Shown: positions 45,424 to 56,849 of the stretch, piece after piece
Position numbering within the stretch: the first letter of the stretch is position 1
Layout: the number at the start of each line of letters is the position of its first letter
NCBI GenBank assembly: GCA_046299415.1
Contig: JBKBII010000009.1
Coordinates: forward strand, 77,213 to 141,212
Direction: 5' to 3'
DNA length: 64,000 bases
Origin: JBKBII01 sp046299415
GTDB taxonomy: Bacteria > Pseudomonadota > Gammaproteobacteria > Ectothiorhodospirales > Ectothiorhodospiraceae
Notes under the pieces: model-generated
The model's database searches: none
What the model was told of the DNA's origin: nothing
The model's input: only the letters and a program-made list of their open reading frames with translations
Position numbers and translations under genes: made by a program

Positions 45424-45633
45424 ATGTTGAAATGGTTCACAGTCATCGCGATAGCGGTTTTTCTTTGGTGGCGCATCCAAAGCTGGCGCGAGGCTCGTCG
45501 CCGTCGCTTGGCCGGTTTGCCGCCGGAGACGCGTCGCGTGCGCCCGATTACGGTTCTGGCTTTTGTGTTTTTGGCCTTCTATGGCAGTTACATGCTGTGG
45601 TTTTTGCTGACCGAAGCCACTCGATCGTCCTAA
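45424..45633 (+). CDS. Small two-helix membrane protein
   Basis: A 69-residue protein with two hydrophobic helices, LKWFTVIAIAVFLWW (2-16) and VRPITVLAFVFLAFYGSYMLWFLL (about 38-62), separated by a strongly basic loop REARRRRLAG. This positive-inside pattern fits two membrane spans with the loop in the cytoplasm. No family recognised. ATG 45424 lacks a clear ribosome binding site, and an alternative start seven codons upstream exists, so the call rests mainly on the topology. Confidence 0.55.
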   Translation: MLKWFTVIAIAVFLWWRIQSWREARRRRLAGLPPETRRVRPITVLAFVFLAFYGSYMLWFLLTEATRSS

Positions 45634-45836
45634 GCCTGTTTGGAAGGAGTCATGGGCCAAAGGGGTTTCGGCCAGAGCCATCAAGACCGCATCGTTGCGC
45701 GGCCTCCCGAGCGCCATTGTCATGAGAACTTGATCGTCATGAGGGCTGATCGTCAGGTGAACGCTTTTCCGGGCCATCGACTTGACCCGCCAAGCTTTGG
45801 ATCGCTGTAGGTACACGCTGAAGACCGTCGACGATT

Positions 45837-45873
45837 AAAAAAGGCGCACCGCAGATCGCGACGCGCCTTTTTT
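45837..45873. terminator. Bidirectional intrinsic terminator
   Basis: AAAAAAGGCGC (45837-45847) pairs with GCGCCTTTTTT (45863-45873) around a 15-base loop. This gives a GC stem with T-tracts in both directions. It sits between the small membrane gene (plus) and the periplasmic gene (minus), so it can end both transcripts. Confidence 0.88.
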
Positions 45874-45900
45874 AGGTGGGGCTGGGTGTGACACGGTTTT

Positions 45901-46515
45901 TCAACTGCCGAAGCTGGCGAGGGCTCGAAAGTCGATTCCGTTGAGCAGCGGGAGGGTATTGTCTGCGTCACCGCCCGAGGCTTGAATCAGGTATCGCCCA
46001 CCGACGACCATCGTGAACTGGCCGTCTTGCTCGACTGCGCGTTCCCGACCAATTCGATGGACGGTGCCCATTTGGTTCATCAGTTGGGGGTTGGAGAACG
46101 CGCCGGCATACATGGCCAGCATGGGATTGTCGGCCATGATCGTCATCGTGATCGATTGGCCGTTTGGCCCGGAGTAGACCGCCTCGACGCTCGACCCGCC
46201 GCCAAACATCGCCATGGCGCCTGAGTTGGTGCTGGTTTCGATCGTTCGCGTCCAGTCGCTTGGGGCTTCAGGCAGAAACTCCGCGAGTTGCCCCGTCTTG
46301 AGTTCGTTGAGGGCCTGCTGAGCGAGCGCCAGTTCTTCGAGAGCGTATTGAATGTCGCCCGACTCATAGGCTTCGATCGCGTTGTCGAGCGCTTCGCGTA
46401 CGGGATCGGCAGACAGGGAGAAGGGCAGAAGTAGGCCGGCTGCGAGGGTCAGCGCGTAGAACGAGGTCGTGCGTGACCGTTGGCGGCGACACTGATTTTC
46501 GAGACATGTATTCAC
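45901..46515 (-). CDS. Hypothetical periplasmic protein
   Basis: A 204-residue exported protein. The signal peptide (SFYALTLAAGLLLPFSLSA, cleavage before DPV near residue 36) is followed by a helical TPR-like stretch (REALDNAIEAYESGDIQYALEEL) and then a beta-rich domain (GSSVEAVYSGPNGQSITMTI, GQFTMVVGGRYLIQASG) whose Gly/Met-rich loops suggest an extracytoplasmic fold. No family assigned with confidence. Start is GTG 46515 with AAGGA about nine bases upstream. It is monocistronic, with an intrinsic terminator right after its stop. Confidence 0.8.
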   Translation of the reverse strand: MNTCLENQCRRQRSRTTSFYALTLAAGLLLPFSLSADPVREALDNAIEAYESGDIQYALEELALAQQALNELKTGQLAEFLPEAPSDWTRTIETSTNSGAMAMFGGGSSVEAVYSGPNGQSITMTIMADNPMLAMYAGAFSNPQLMNQMGTVHRIGRERAVEQDGQFTMVVGGRYLIQASGGDADNTLPLLNGIDFRALASFGS

Positions 46516-46746
46516 GTTGGCATCCTTGGGCAGGGGTTGACTCGAGCGGCATGAGCTCGGACGTTTTACCTAGAAAACTGTAAGACAATGATGAACGCGG
46601 TGATGGACCGGATGAATTTATGGCCATACGGTCAGGGATGGCGCGCGACACAGCCCGTAGTGGGTGCATTGACGCACGAAAAATTATATCTGTACCGGGG
46701 TTGTCGACGACTCGGACGCAAGATCCGTAGCCATTTTTAGCTTAAC

Positions 46747-48221
<1,475 letters not shown>

Positions 48222-48225
<4 letters not shown>

Positions 48226-49016
48226 GGTGACTGAATACGGCTGGCGTGTTGCTCGGGCGCGCAATTGAGTTCGACACGTTCGGCGAAAAAAAGCCCGAGT
48301 GGATCGCCACCGGCCAAAACGGGATCACGTTCGTCGCGGTCCAGGGTAGCGGCAAAACGGATGAGGTCGAGGTTCGGACGTGGCGGGACCAGTGCAACGG
48401 AACATCGCGTTGACTCATCGATCAGCGTCGGCTTTTCGACGTGCAGCATCTCCATCCAATACACCGGATCAAAGCTTCGAATCAGCAATCGATCGGCGGC
48501 TATCGGCGTGTCGGCCGCCCATGTGGTGCGGATCAGCAGATGGGGCGCTTGCCACTCGATGAGCGGTTCGGCGAACGCTCCGTTTTGAGCCATATTGATG
48601 GGTGTTGATTGGACATCTGATGACGGCTCGGCCGAAGCGTTTTGTCGCGATTGCTGCGCTGAGTCGTCGTCCGACACGGTGTTGAGCCGCTGCTCCATTC
48701 GCATCAGATAGTCGGCTTCGATGAGTCGATCGTGCAAATCGGTGGCCATGTCGGCAAGCGCCACGTCGAGCGGGCGCTCGCCGCCGCTTGCAAGTTCTTC
48801 TTCGAGCAGAACGATTGAGTAGCTCGGGTCGATTTGCCAGACCTGCTCAATTTTGGTGATCTCCGCATTGGCGTTGACGTGAATGCGGGTCACGAGATCG
48901 ATCCAGGCATGCGGGTGGCTGACTGCGGGGCTGGCGGCCATCAACGAGATCGTCATACCGACGAGCCATGACCGCGGCCAACGCAACGAGTCAGACGTTT
49001 CGCGGGCGAGATTCAT
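48222..49016 (-). CDS. DUF1007 family periplasmic protein
   Basis: A 264-residue exported protein of the DUF1007 family, linked to NicO transporters. The signal peptide (about 1-33) ends before HPHAWIDLVTRIHVNANAEI, the family-defining start with its paired histidines. The sequence then alternates predicted helices and strands (EQVWQIDPSYSIVLLEEEL, RLLIRSFDPVYWMEML) with a polar insert at about 115-145. The HPHAW site may bind a divalent metal for the partner transporter. GGAG precedes ATG 49016. The stop codon overlaps the NicO start. Confidence 0.88.
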
Positions 49017-49423
49017 GTTGGTCTCCTGCAGCGTGTCGCGGCGGATGCTCGGATTGTTGGCTCTGATTGCTTACGCCGACCTGCGTGATTTGGCTGGAGG
49101 CTGGGCATCGCTCAAGTGTATGGAGACTTATTGACCCTTGGCTGACCGGGTCCGTGTTCGCCAGACGATCGTTCGCCGCATCCGCGATAGACGATATCGA
49201 TATAGACCGGCGTGCTGACCGCGCCGGCGGTAGGCGAGCTCGACGGGTTTGCTGATGACTCGGCGTGCGTCAAGAGATCTCGTGGTTTTGGCGAACGAGG
49301 GTTCATTGACCGGGAACGAAGCGCGATCCAGCGCATCCGGGCACCGCATTTGGGCCTCCCAGTCGGGCGAGGGAGCGACCGCACACGTTTCGACTCAAAT
49401 GCTGTGAATGTGTGTGATTAGCC
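49017..49423. other. Intergenic, no supported gene
   Basis: 407 bases between the cysS stop and the DUF1007 start. Nothing recognised; it should contain the promoter of the DUF1007-NicO pair. Confidence 0.4.
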
Positions 49424-50851
49424 TCAAGTGGGCCGTTGCAGGCGCGACCACCGGGTGCCGTCGGGACCGTCCTCGAGTTGAATCCCCGCCGCAACCAGTT
49501 CGTCGCGCAGGGCATCGGCACGAGCGAAGTCGCGTGCCGCGCGGGCCTCGCGGCGCTCGACAATGGCCTTTTCGATGCGCTCGGCTGTCCATTCCTGGTT
49601 ATCGCCGTGTTGAAACCACGCATTTGCGTCGTGTTGCAGAAGACCGAGCAACCAGGCGCCATCGGCGAGGGTTTGCGCTGCTTCGGGTTCACCGCGAGCA
49701 TGCGCGTTCGCGATTCGGTGTAGGGCGGCGAGTGCTTCGGGCGTGTTGAGATCGTCGAGCAGTGCCCGTGCAACCGGATTTTCACCGAGTGTATTGCCTT
49801 CGGCTTGGCTGTCGTCGCCGCGCACCTCGGCCGATGCCGGGGGCAGCGGGTGATCGCGCAGGACTCGATAAATGCCATCGAGTTGTGCGCGGGCCTGATT
49901 CAGTCCGTCTTCGGAGAAGTTCAACGGCGCGCGGTGTTGTCTGGCGAGCAGGGCGAGACGCAACACCTCACCGGGGTAGTGGGCCAAGAGCTCACGGACG
50001 GTACGAATGTTACCGATCGACTTCGACATCTTTTCGCCGTCGAGGGTCACGTAGCCGTTGTGGATCCAGAAGCGCGCGTAGTCGCGGCCGTCATCGCAGC
50101 CGGCAGCACAGCCTTGTGCGATTTCGTTTTCGTGATGCGGGAAGGTGAGATCGTGACCGCCGCCATGCAGGTCGATCGAGCGTCCGAGGTGCCTGCGAAT
50201 CATCGCCGTACATTCGAGATGCCAGCCTGGTCGACCGCGCCCAAAACGGCTGTCCCAGCCGGGTTCGTCTTCGGCGGCAGGTTTCCACAAGACGAAGTCG
50301 CCCGGATGGCGTTTGTAGTCGGCGACTTCGACGCGGGCGCCGGCGATCAAGTCGTTGCGGCTACGATTCGATAAGCGGCCGTAGTCGGCGTACGCATCGA
50401 TTGAGAACAACACGTGCCCTTGATCGGCTTCGTAGGCTGCACCGCGTTGAATCAGATGATCGATGAGTTCGAGCATCTCGCCGATGTGATCGGTCGCGCG
50501 CGGTTCGATCGTAGGTGATAGCGCGCCGAGCGCTTCGCAATCCTGATGGTAGGCGTCGGTGAAACGCGTCGTCAGTACGCGGATGTTTTCACCCGCCGCT
50601 TTGGCGGCCGCGTTTATCTTGTCGTCGACGTCGGTGATATTTCGCGCGTATACGACGTGCTGTGCGCCGTAGATCGCGCGCAGGAGCCGGAAGAACACGT
50701 CAAAAACGACCACCGGGCGGGCATTGCCGATGTGGATGTAGTTGTAGACCGTTGGGCCACATACGTAGAGGGTGACGCGCCGCGGATCGGCCGGCACGAA
50801 AGCTTCGCGCTGACCACCGAGGCTGTTGTGGAGCATCAATGTCGGTGTCAT
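49424..50851 (-). CDS. cysS: Cysteinyl-tRNA synthetase (CysS)
   Basis: Class Ia aminoacyl-tRNA synthetase charging tRNA-Cys; 475 residues, close to E. coli (461). Motifs: VTLYVCGPTVYNYIHIGNAR with the zinc Cys and HIGH-type HIGN, RPGWHLECTAM (zinc ligands), LHGGGHDLTFPHHENE and the KMSKSIGN loop. The C-terminal anticodon-binding helices end at RDFARADALRDELVAAGIQLED. ATG 50851 has GAGGGG upstream; the frame opens 28 codons earlier, inside hisI. It begins ten bases after the hisI stop, so the two form an operon, an uncommon pairing. Confidence 0.97.
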   Translation of the reverse strand: MTPTLMLHNSLGGQREAFVPADPRRVTLYVCGPTVYNYIHIGNARPVVVFDVFFRLLRAIYGAQHVVYARNITDVDDKINAAAKAAGENIRVLTTRFTDAYHQDCEALGALSPTIEPRATDHIGEMLELIDHLIQRGAAYEADQGHVLFSIDAYADYGRLSNRSRNDLIAGARVEVADYKRHPGDFVLWKPAAEDEPGWDSRFGRGRPGWHLECTAMIRRHLGRSIDLHGGGHDLTFPHHENEIAQGCAAGCDDGRDYARFWIHNGYVTLDGEKMSKSIGNIRTVRELLAHYPGEVLRLALLARQHRAPLNFSEDGLNQARAQLDGIYRVLRDHPLPPASAEVRGDDSQAEGNTLGENPVARALLDDLNTPEALAALHRIANAHARGEPEAAQTLADGAWLLGLLQHDANAWFQHGDNQEWTAERIEKAIVERREARAARDFARADALRDELVAAGIQLEDGPDGTRWSRLQRPT

Positions 50852-50861
50852 ACGCGGCCCC

Positions 50862-51371
50862 TCAGGAGGTCGGTATCGAGTCGGCTGCGTCGGCAGACTG
50901 ATCTTTGGGACTGCTCGCGCCGTCCGCTCGACCATACAGCGTTGCGGGGTCGATCAGGGGCGCGCTGGTGATTTCGGCAGTGGTTTCATCGATGCGCCAG
51001 TAGAAGCACGATGACCGACCGGTGTGACAGGCGGGTCCCGTCTGATCGACCTCGACGACCAACGTGTCGCCATCGCAGTCGGCGTATAGCGCATGCAGTT
51101 TTTGAATCTGGCCCGATGACTCGCCTTTGCGCCAGAGTTTGCCGCGGGAGCGAGAGAAGTAGCAGACGCGGCGAGTTTTCAAGGTTTCCTGCAGCGCATC
51201 GCGGTTCATCCACGCCATCATGAGAATTTCTCGCGTGTCGTGTTGTTGCGCGACGGCTGGGATCAGCCCGTTGGCGTCGAACTTGAGGGCTGCGATCAGA
51301 TCGCTCGTCGCGACCTGTGTGCCGGGCGCAGCGGGCTCGTGGGTTTTGAACAGCGGGTTGGAATCACTCAT
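50862..51371 (-). CDS. hisI: Phosphoribosyl-AMP cyclohydrolase (HisI)
   Basis: Histidine biosynthesis enzyme opening the purine ring of phosphoribosyl-AMP; 169 residues. Signature: ILMMAWMNRDALQETL, VCYFSRSRGKLWRKGESSG and ADCDGDTLVVEVDQTGPACH, with the Asp triad and zinc cysteines, and CHTGRSSCFY. It is the stand-alone form without a HisE domain. Extra N-terminal (about 35) and C-terminal (about 30) tails are low-complexity. ATG 51371 lies four bases after a perfect dyad (51375-51387). No other his gene is nearby; it is followed by cysS. Confidence 0.95.
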   Translation of the reverse strand: MSDSNPLFKTHEPAAPGTQVATSDLIAALKFDANGLIPAVAQQHDTREILMMAWMNRDALQETLKTRRVCYFSRSRGKLWRKGESSGQIQKLHALYADCDGDTLVVEVDQTGPACHTGRSSCFYWRIDETTAEITSAPLIDPATLYGRADGASSPKDQSADAADSIPTS

Positions 51372-51374
51372 ATC

Positions 51375-51387
51375 GTTACACTGTAAC
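51375..51387 (-). promoter_or_regulatory. GTTACA-N-TGTAAC dyad just upstream of hisI
   Basis: Perfect 6-bp arms separated by one base lie 4-16 bases before the hisI ATG, covering the place of a ribosome binding site. A repressor bound here, or an RNA hairpin, could block expression of hisI-cysS. No known regulator is assigned. Confidence 0.5.
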
Positions 51388-51495
51388 ATTTCCGGGGGTG
51401 AAGGCGAGACTCGGGCTGGTTGGCAGGGTGTCGCCATTTTACCCCTGAGTGACTGTTTTCCCGGAAGGTCATTTTAGTCGCCTTGGGTTTCAAGC

Positions 51496-52266
51496 GTGGC
51501 GCGTGGGTTGGAAATAATGCACGGGTTCGCAGTCATGGGGTGCGCGATGCGGCATTGGATGTCGAGATTGGCAGGACGCTGTTCGGCGGTGGGTGATCGC
51601 GATGCGGTTGTCGCTGTTCGAGTTGATCGCATTTGGTGGGCGAGCGAGGGCGGAACAGCGATGGTGTCGTTGGATTCGGCGCGATTGACCGTAATGGGCT
51701 TGTCGGCGTCCCGTGATTCGGCGCCGAGTGATGATATCGGCGATCGTGGCGTTCCAGGCGATACATCGGCTCGCGCACCCGTTCATAGTCTTGCGGAGAC
51801 TTTTGCGGATGGTCTCGGTGCGACGGCAGGTCTTGATCGCAATGGGCTTTCTCGTGATCGGCCGGATCGGTACGCGGTTGGTCGTGGGCATTGGCATCGG
51901 ATCGAGTCTTGCGCACTGACGATTATCGAATCTCGAGTCGCGCGCGCTGGTGAGAGGGCTGGGTTTTTGCCCGGTTGGCATCGACGCAATCTCGAGATCT
52001 CGGTTGGATCAGCGTGCGTGTCGAGTTCAGCGGCTCTTCTCAATCTGGACGGTCGTCGGGTCAAGGCGCTGACGGGGCGGCTGTTGGCGATCGGGGACGT
52101 TCGCCTGCGCCTCGTCAAGCCGCGGCCGCCTTGCGGGTGGTTGGATAAAGTAAGCGGTCGCGGCGCGGCTCGCTTGCTGGGTTGGGATGCCGGTTGGTGT
52201 GTCGAGGTGGCGACCCCCGGACGAATCCATGTGGAGCGTAATACCGAAGACGTCATAGCGTCGTGA
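51496..52266 (+). CDS. MOSC-domain protein
   Basis: A 256-residue plus-strand protein whose second half matches MOSC (molybdenum cofactor sulfurase C-terminal) proteins: DRYAVGRGHWHRIESCALTI and ALTIIES, then WHRRNLEISV, GRRVKALTGRLLAIGDVRL, PRPPCGWL with the conserved Cys213, and GRIHVERNT. The first half gives IWWASEGGTAMVSL, then a 60-residue divergent insert before the conserved core. MOSC proteins are sulfur carriers in metal-sulfur cluster or moco-related chemistry, and the Cys would carry persulfide. The start is uncertain (GTG 51496, or ATG 51517). It is divergent from hisI, 124 bases away. Confidence 0.78.
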   Translation: MARGLEIMHGFAVMGCAMRHWMSRLAGRCSAVGDRDAVVAVRVDRIWWASEGGTAMVSLDSARLTVMGLSASRDSAPSDDIGDRGVPGDTSARAPVHSLAETFADGLGATAGLDRNGLSRDRPDRYAVGRGHWHRIESCALTIIESRVARAGERAGFLPGWHRRNLEISVGSACVSSSAALLNLDGRRVKALTGRLLAIGDVRLRLVKPRPPCGWLDKVSGRGAARLLGWDAGWCVEVATPGRIHVERNTEDVIAS

Positions 52267-52767
52267 GCGGGTGCTCGAGAGTCTCGTTCGAGTTTTTGCG
52301 CCACGAGCTCGAGGGTGAGGTCCGCGCTCGCTGGGACGAAGACCCTCGACCGGATGAATACCAAAAAGGCGCTGCAAAAAAGCGTTGATTGATTCCGCAG
52401 TCTCCCGGCACGGATGCGACCGCCATATTTCAACGGCTCGAGTCGTTCTAACTCCGTGTCAATCGGATAACGCGTTTTACCTTCGGCGTGGTTTGAGAAT
52501 CCCAAGATCGACTTATCCGGGCTTTCCCTGACAGTTCGTGCCGATCGATGATCGGGCAGTCCAGCGGATCAGGTTGCTTTGGACAGTCTCGGATTTGTCT
52601 GACTGGGTCGGGTTGTCTCGAGCTCGCGCTGCGGCCGTGGCAACCCAAAAGCTCATCAGGGGCGAGCCGTGCCCGAGACACGAATGCTTCGCACGGAATC
52701 GCGGGGTTTGCTGAAGGCAGCCCCAGCGCGTGCGCTTCGCGGCAATACATGCCGTCGAGGCGTTGAT
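52267..52767. other. Intergenic between convergent genes
   Basis: 501 bases without a supported gene or terminator hairpin. Confidence 0.4.
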
Positions 52768-53460
52768 TCAGCGTCGCATCAGGAAGCGCAGCCAGGCGCC
52801 GACGTTGATCAGGCTCATCACCGATTGCGCCACATAGGTCATTGCTGCGGCTTTCAACAGTCGTCGTGCGTGCGGGTAGTCGACGCTGTGCAGGGCTTGG
52901 CGGCGTTCGAGAAGCGGCATGGCGCGATTGAAGCTGGCGTCGAACTCGGTTGGTAGCGTGACCAGGTGTACTAGTGCGGCGGTGCCCATCGACAACAGGC
53001 CGATCAGAAAAAACGCGACTCCCGGTACAGGATGACGGCTGATCAGGGTGATCATCGGGATGGCGAACATGGCCACGGCACCGATGAACTGGGCGTTTCG
53101 GGCGACGTAGACCAGTTGTGTGCGAAGCGCTAAAGGCCGATAGGCGTCCCGGTGCTGTAACGCGTGGCCGACTTCGTGTGCGGCGATCGTCAGTGCGGCC
53201 AGCGAGCCGTTGTCATGATGAGGGGGTGTCAGTCGTACCGTGCGAGTTTGGGGATCGTAGTGATCGCCGCCGTTCGTGGGCTCGACACCGACGTCGTGCA
53301 GACCTTCGGCGTCGAGCAATTCGCGGGCGAATTGAGCGCCGGTGCCGTTATAGCGATTTGCTGGTTGCTGATAGCGCTCGATCGTGCGTCGCACCCACCA
53401 TTGGGGCAGCCAGGCGAGAAGAAGCGCGAGCGGAATCAGAACGATCAGAAGTCGGGCCAT
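52768..53460 (-). CDS. Zinc metallopeptidase, YugP family
   Basis: Membrane-embedded gluzincin-like peptidase of 230 residues. TM1 at the N-terminus (LLIVLIPLALLLAWLP) is followed by the zinc motif AAHEVGHALQHRDAY at about 112-126, with two His ligands and the catalytic Glu. Three further hydrophobic helices follow, ending FNRAMPLLERRQALHSVDYPHARRLLKAAAMTYVA, which is typical of YugP. A third zinc ligand is probably the Glu in LPTEFDASFNRA. Function in bacteria is unknown. ATG 53460. Monocistronic on the minus strand. Confidence 0.93.
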   Translation of the reverse strand: MARLLIVLIPLALLLAWLPQWWVRRTIERYQQPANRYNGTGAQFARELLDAEGLHDVGVEPTNGGDHYDPQTRTVRLTPPHHDNGSLAALTIAAHEVGHALQHRDAYRPLALRTQLVYVARNAQFIGAVAMFAIPMITLISRHPVPGVAFFLIGLLSMGTAALVHLVTLPTEFDASFNRAMPLLERRQALHSVDYPHARRLLKAAAMTYVAQSVMSLINVGAWLRFLMRR

Positions 53461-54017
53461 GCCGAGGGCCTCAGCGCTGATGCAGCGCGATGATCAGCGG
53501 GACAGTATCGATGATTGTGGACGTTGTAATGATGCGGTCTGAGCCGTCATGCGGTCATATCGACAGATCGGCGCGAATTTTCACGCCATTTTTAAGTTCG
53601 ACGAGATTTGCGGGCAGACGTTCCCGGGTGGGGCACATGGCGAACGACCGAATTTAGGTCAGACCTCGTGATTAACCGCAGCGATGGCGAGCACGATCAC
53701 AGCGTTGATGCATGGTTTCTTGCTTGCCTTGTTCCGCGCCGATCGGTCGGCCTCTTGGGAGCAGGTTGCGGTCAGCCTTGTTATGGATGAGGGTCTGTGA
53801 GCCTTGAATGGCGTGTGCAGCGCGACCTCAGAATCACAGGCCTCGCGCGTGGAGGTGCGCAACGATACTGCCGTTGTGTGGTTTCAGTCGCGCACGTTAG
53901 GGACTCGATCCCGAGTCTTTTCTGGGCGTCATCTTAACAAGCCCGGCCGCCGCGGAGCTGATCGGCTCTCCCTGTGCGTAGCGCCGGTCTTAGGAACGTT
54001 TCGGCTGATCTGGTCTG
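53461..54017. other. Intergenic, no supported gene
   Basis: 557 bases between the MscS-family stop and the YugP start (both minus). Only chance frames on both strands. Confidence 0.4.
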
Positions 54018-56498
54018 TCAGTCTTCGTCAAAGTCGCCTCGTTCGGTCGGGTTCTGCTGGGCCCGGGGATCACCCGAGAACCGCCCCCGCCCATCGCGAT
54101 TGTCGATGGCGCGGCGATAGACCATCTGCAAGCGCGCCGGCGGTGCAGCACCATCTTTGTCTTCGCCGAAATAAATCGTTTGATGCGGATAGGGGATTTC
54201 GATACCGGCGGCGTCGAAGTGTTTTTTGATCAGCCGGTTGTATTCACGCCCAACGGCGAATTGCGCGCCCGGAAGAACCTTGATGCGCACACGCACGTTC
54301 ACGGCAGAGTCGGCCAGTGCCGTGACACCGTGCACCTCGAGCGGCGCGATGATTTTGGGGCCGTGATTGGGGTTGGCTTTGAGTTCGTCGAATGCCTCAT
54401 GCATGCGCACGATGGCTTCGTCGGGGTCTTCGCGGTATGCGATGCCGTATTCGCCGACGTGGTAGGCAAAATCACGATTGAAATTGGCGACACGATCAAC
54501 AGCCGAGAACGGAATGATGTGGTAAGTGCCTGAGAGGTCGCGCAATCCGATCGATCGGATGGTGATCTTCTCTGCCGTGCCGGTGATGCCGCCGAGACTG
54601 ACAACGTCGCCGACATTTATGGCATTTTCGAGTTGGATGAATAGCCCCGTGATGACGTCTTTGACCAGCGTCTGCGCGCCGAAACCGATGGCCAGACCCA
54701 GGACACCTGCACCGGCGAGCAGCGGCCCGATGTTAACGCCGATTTCGGACAACACGATCATGAAGGTGATGACGAGTAGGGCGATGGCAATCGCGTTGCG
54801 TAGCAACGTGAGCAACGTGCGTTCGCGAGCGCTGACCTCACCGCTACCGGTGATTGGGTTGAGGCGATATTCGATCCACGACGCCGCGACGAGCCAGATG
54901 GCTGCCGCGATGGCCAGGATCAAGGCGACTGAAATGGTTGCGCTGATCAGGTAGAGGCCGGCGTCCGAGGCCATCCATGCAGCCAGCGAAAACGGTGTCC
55001 ACGCGTCGACGATGACGGCCAGAACGAACAGCAGAATGAGCAGGCGCATGATTTTCAGCGCGTTGGGCACGTAGGCATTGAGCCGGTTTTCCAAGAGTGG
55101 GAATTTGGCCCGGGTGTCGTTGGGCAGACGAATTCCGCGGCTTATCGCTTTGGACAGCAGCGTCGCAAGTAAGAGTCCAACGACAATCGAGCCGACCGTC
55201 GAGGCCGTGGCGGAAACCATGAAGGGCAGCGCGTCCTCGGGGCGCAGGACGGTCACGATCGCGAGTGCGGCGAAATAGATCAGCGCAATCCAGTGCCAGG
55301 TTCGTGACAGCGTACTGAACAGAAAGCGAGTAAATGCTATGTCGGCCTGTTCAGCGATCCCGGCGAGTTTTTTGCACACGCGCTTGCGGTTCTGGAGAAC
55401 GACGGTCAACGCAAGCGAGAACGCGGTGAGCATGACGATCAGCCCCACCGATCGCCCCGCCGCAAACGACACCGTCATGTTGATCAGCGGTACGACGAGA
55501 AGCATGCCGTAGCCAATCAGGCTCACCATACGCGCGAGCCAGGCGTTCCAATACGCGGCCTCTTCGCCATCGATCGGCAACAGGCGCAGGTTGCGGTACT
55601 GCCCAACGAACAACATTCGCAGTACGATCTTGACCAGCTCAATGAGCAAAAAGGCGTTTAGAAACAGCGACTCATGCGTGAGCACTTCACCGCGTTGACC
55701 AAACGCGAATAACGCCAGGCCGAAGCCGCCGAGCCACGCGGCGAGTAATAGAGTCAGATCGACGACGCCGATTGCGATGACCGCGATGATCACGCGAACG
55801 ACGGATCCGGTGGGGGTTTCGCTGCGTCCGGCCCAATCGTCGAGCTTTCGCGCAGCGAGGCGACCCAGTCTTCGCAGCAGCCAATACGCGACGATAACCG
55901 CCGCCGCAAGGCCGAGAAACACGAACAGAATCTGCCCGAAAACGCGCCAGTCGGCCGTGACTAACGCCGCTAGGCTCTCTTGAACGGTTACGAGTAGCTG
56001 ACGTGACTCACGGACAGAGATTTCGGCGATGTCCGCGGTCAGTATGGCCAGTCGCCGCGCTGGCGAGACGCGTTCTGCGGTTGGCGCGTCAGTGACGACG
56101 GAGTCGTCGGCTGCGATCGCCTCGCGTTTGAGCGCCTCGAGTAGAGCGTCGCGAGATTGCGGATTCTCGAGCACGTCGATCAGGGTCTGTAGCACTGCGG
56201 TTGATTCTGTGGCCGCGGCCTCGGTGCCTGAACTCGAGGTATCCGAAGCGAAAGCGCTGCTTTGCGCCATTGCGGCGCCCGACACCAGCAGCCCCGGAAA
56301 CCCCAACAACAGTGCTGCCAGGATCGCAACCCACGAGGCCCGCCACGCCGCGAACCATCGACCGCGGTGGTGTTCGTGAGTCGGTAGCCTCGAGCGAGGC
56401 GCGTTTGACCTCGGATGCGCCCGGCTAGACGTTGCAGTCTCACAGGAATCGACGGTCTTGAGGGCAGGAGCGGTCATCGTGGTGTGTTGGGGAAGCAT
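54018..56498 (-). CDS. Large mechanosensitive channel of the MscS family (YbiO-like)
   Basis: An 826-residue membrane protein. A signal-like helix (WVAILAALLLGFPGLLVSGAAMAQ) and a periplasmic acidic helical segment (about 80-160) precede around ten membrane helices. The C-terminal MscS core has the pore helix (GPLLAGAGVLGLAIGFGAQT), then LVKDVITGLFIQLENAINVGD, a beta domain (IRSIGLRDLSGTYHIIPFSA) and a cytoplasmic cage ending YPHQTIYF. Opens under membrane tension to release solutes on osmotic downshock. ATG 56498 chosen; a longer frame runs to 56621. The final 30 residues are Arg/Asp-rich and outside the fold. Confidence 0.93.
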   Translation of the reverse strand: MLPQHTTMTAPALKTVDSCETATSSRAHPRSNAPRSRLPTHEHHRGRWFAAWRASWVAILAALLLGFPGLLVSGAAMAQSSAFASDTSSSGTEAAATESTAVLQTLIDVLENPQSRDALLEALKREAIAADDSVVTDAPTAERVSPARRLAILTADIAEISVRESRQLLVTVQESLAALVTADWRVFGQILFVFLGLAAAVIVAYWLLRRLGRLAARKLDDWAGRSETPTGSVVRVIIAVIAIGVVDLTLLLAAWLGGFGLALFAFGQRGEVLTHESLFLNAFLLIELVKIVLRMLFVGQYRNLRLLPIDGEEAAYWNAWLARMVSLIGYGMLLVVPLINMTVSFAAGRSVGLIVMLTAFSLALTVVLQNRKRVCKKLAGIAEQADIAFTRFLFSTLSRTWHWIALIYFAALAIVTVLRPEDALPFMVSATASTVGSIVVGLLLATLLSKAISRGIRLPNDTRAKFPLLENRLNAYVPNALKIMRLLILLFVLAVIVDAWTPFSLAAWMASDAGLYLISATISVALILAIAAAIWLVAASWIEYRLNPITGSGEVSARERTLLTLLRNAIAIALLVITFMIVLSEIGVNIGPLLAGAGVLGLAIGFGAQTLVKDVITGLFIQLENAINVGDVVSLGGITGTAEKITIRSIGLRDLSGTYHIIPFSAVDRVANFNRDFAYHVGEYGIAYREDPDEAIVRMHEAFDELKANPNHGPKIIAPLEVHGVTALADSAVNVRVRIKVLPGAQFAVGREYNRLIKKHFDAAGIEIPYPHQTIYFGEDKDGAAPPARLQMVYRRAIDNRDGRGRFSGDPRAQQNPTERGDFDED

Positions 56499-56849
56499 GA
56501 AATAGGGCTCTCGATCGAGTGTGCCGGGTTGATTCAGCGAGCACCGTTGTGGCCGTCTTCGCGAGCACCGATCCTCGGTAAAATTTAAGCATCGCTGGGC
56601 ATTCGCTGCGGTCTTGAGCATGAGAATGATGGTGTGCCTGTCGAACAGTCTAACAATCGCGCGTGATCCAACGCATTCAATTGCGCGCAGCTGATCGGAC
56701 CCGACCCGCCTGACTTAATCCGTCGCCGTTGGTCAGTGGAGAATGACACGGGGAGGCGCGGGCTCAGTCAGGTATTCCGTCAGGTTGGCGATGAGGTCTA
56801 GCGCGCGCTGAGGGTACGTGGCGAGTGATTTGGTGATGCGTGGGCGGGT

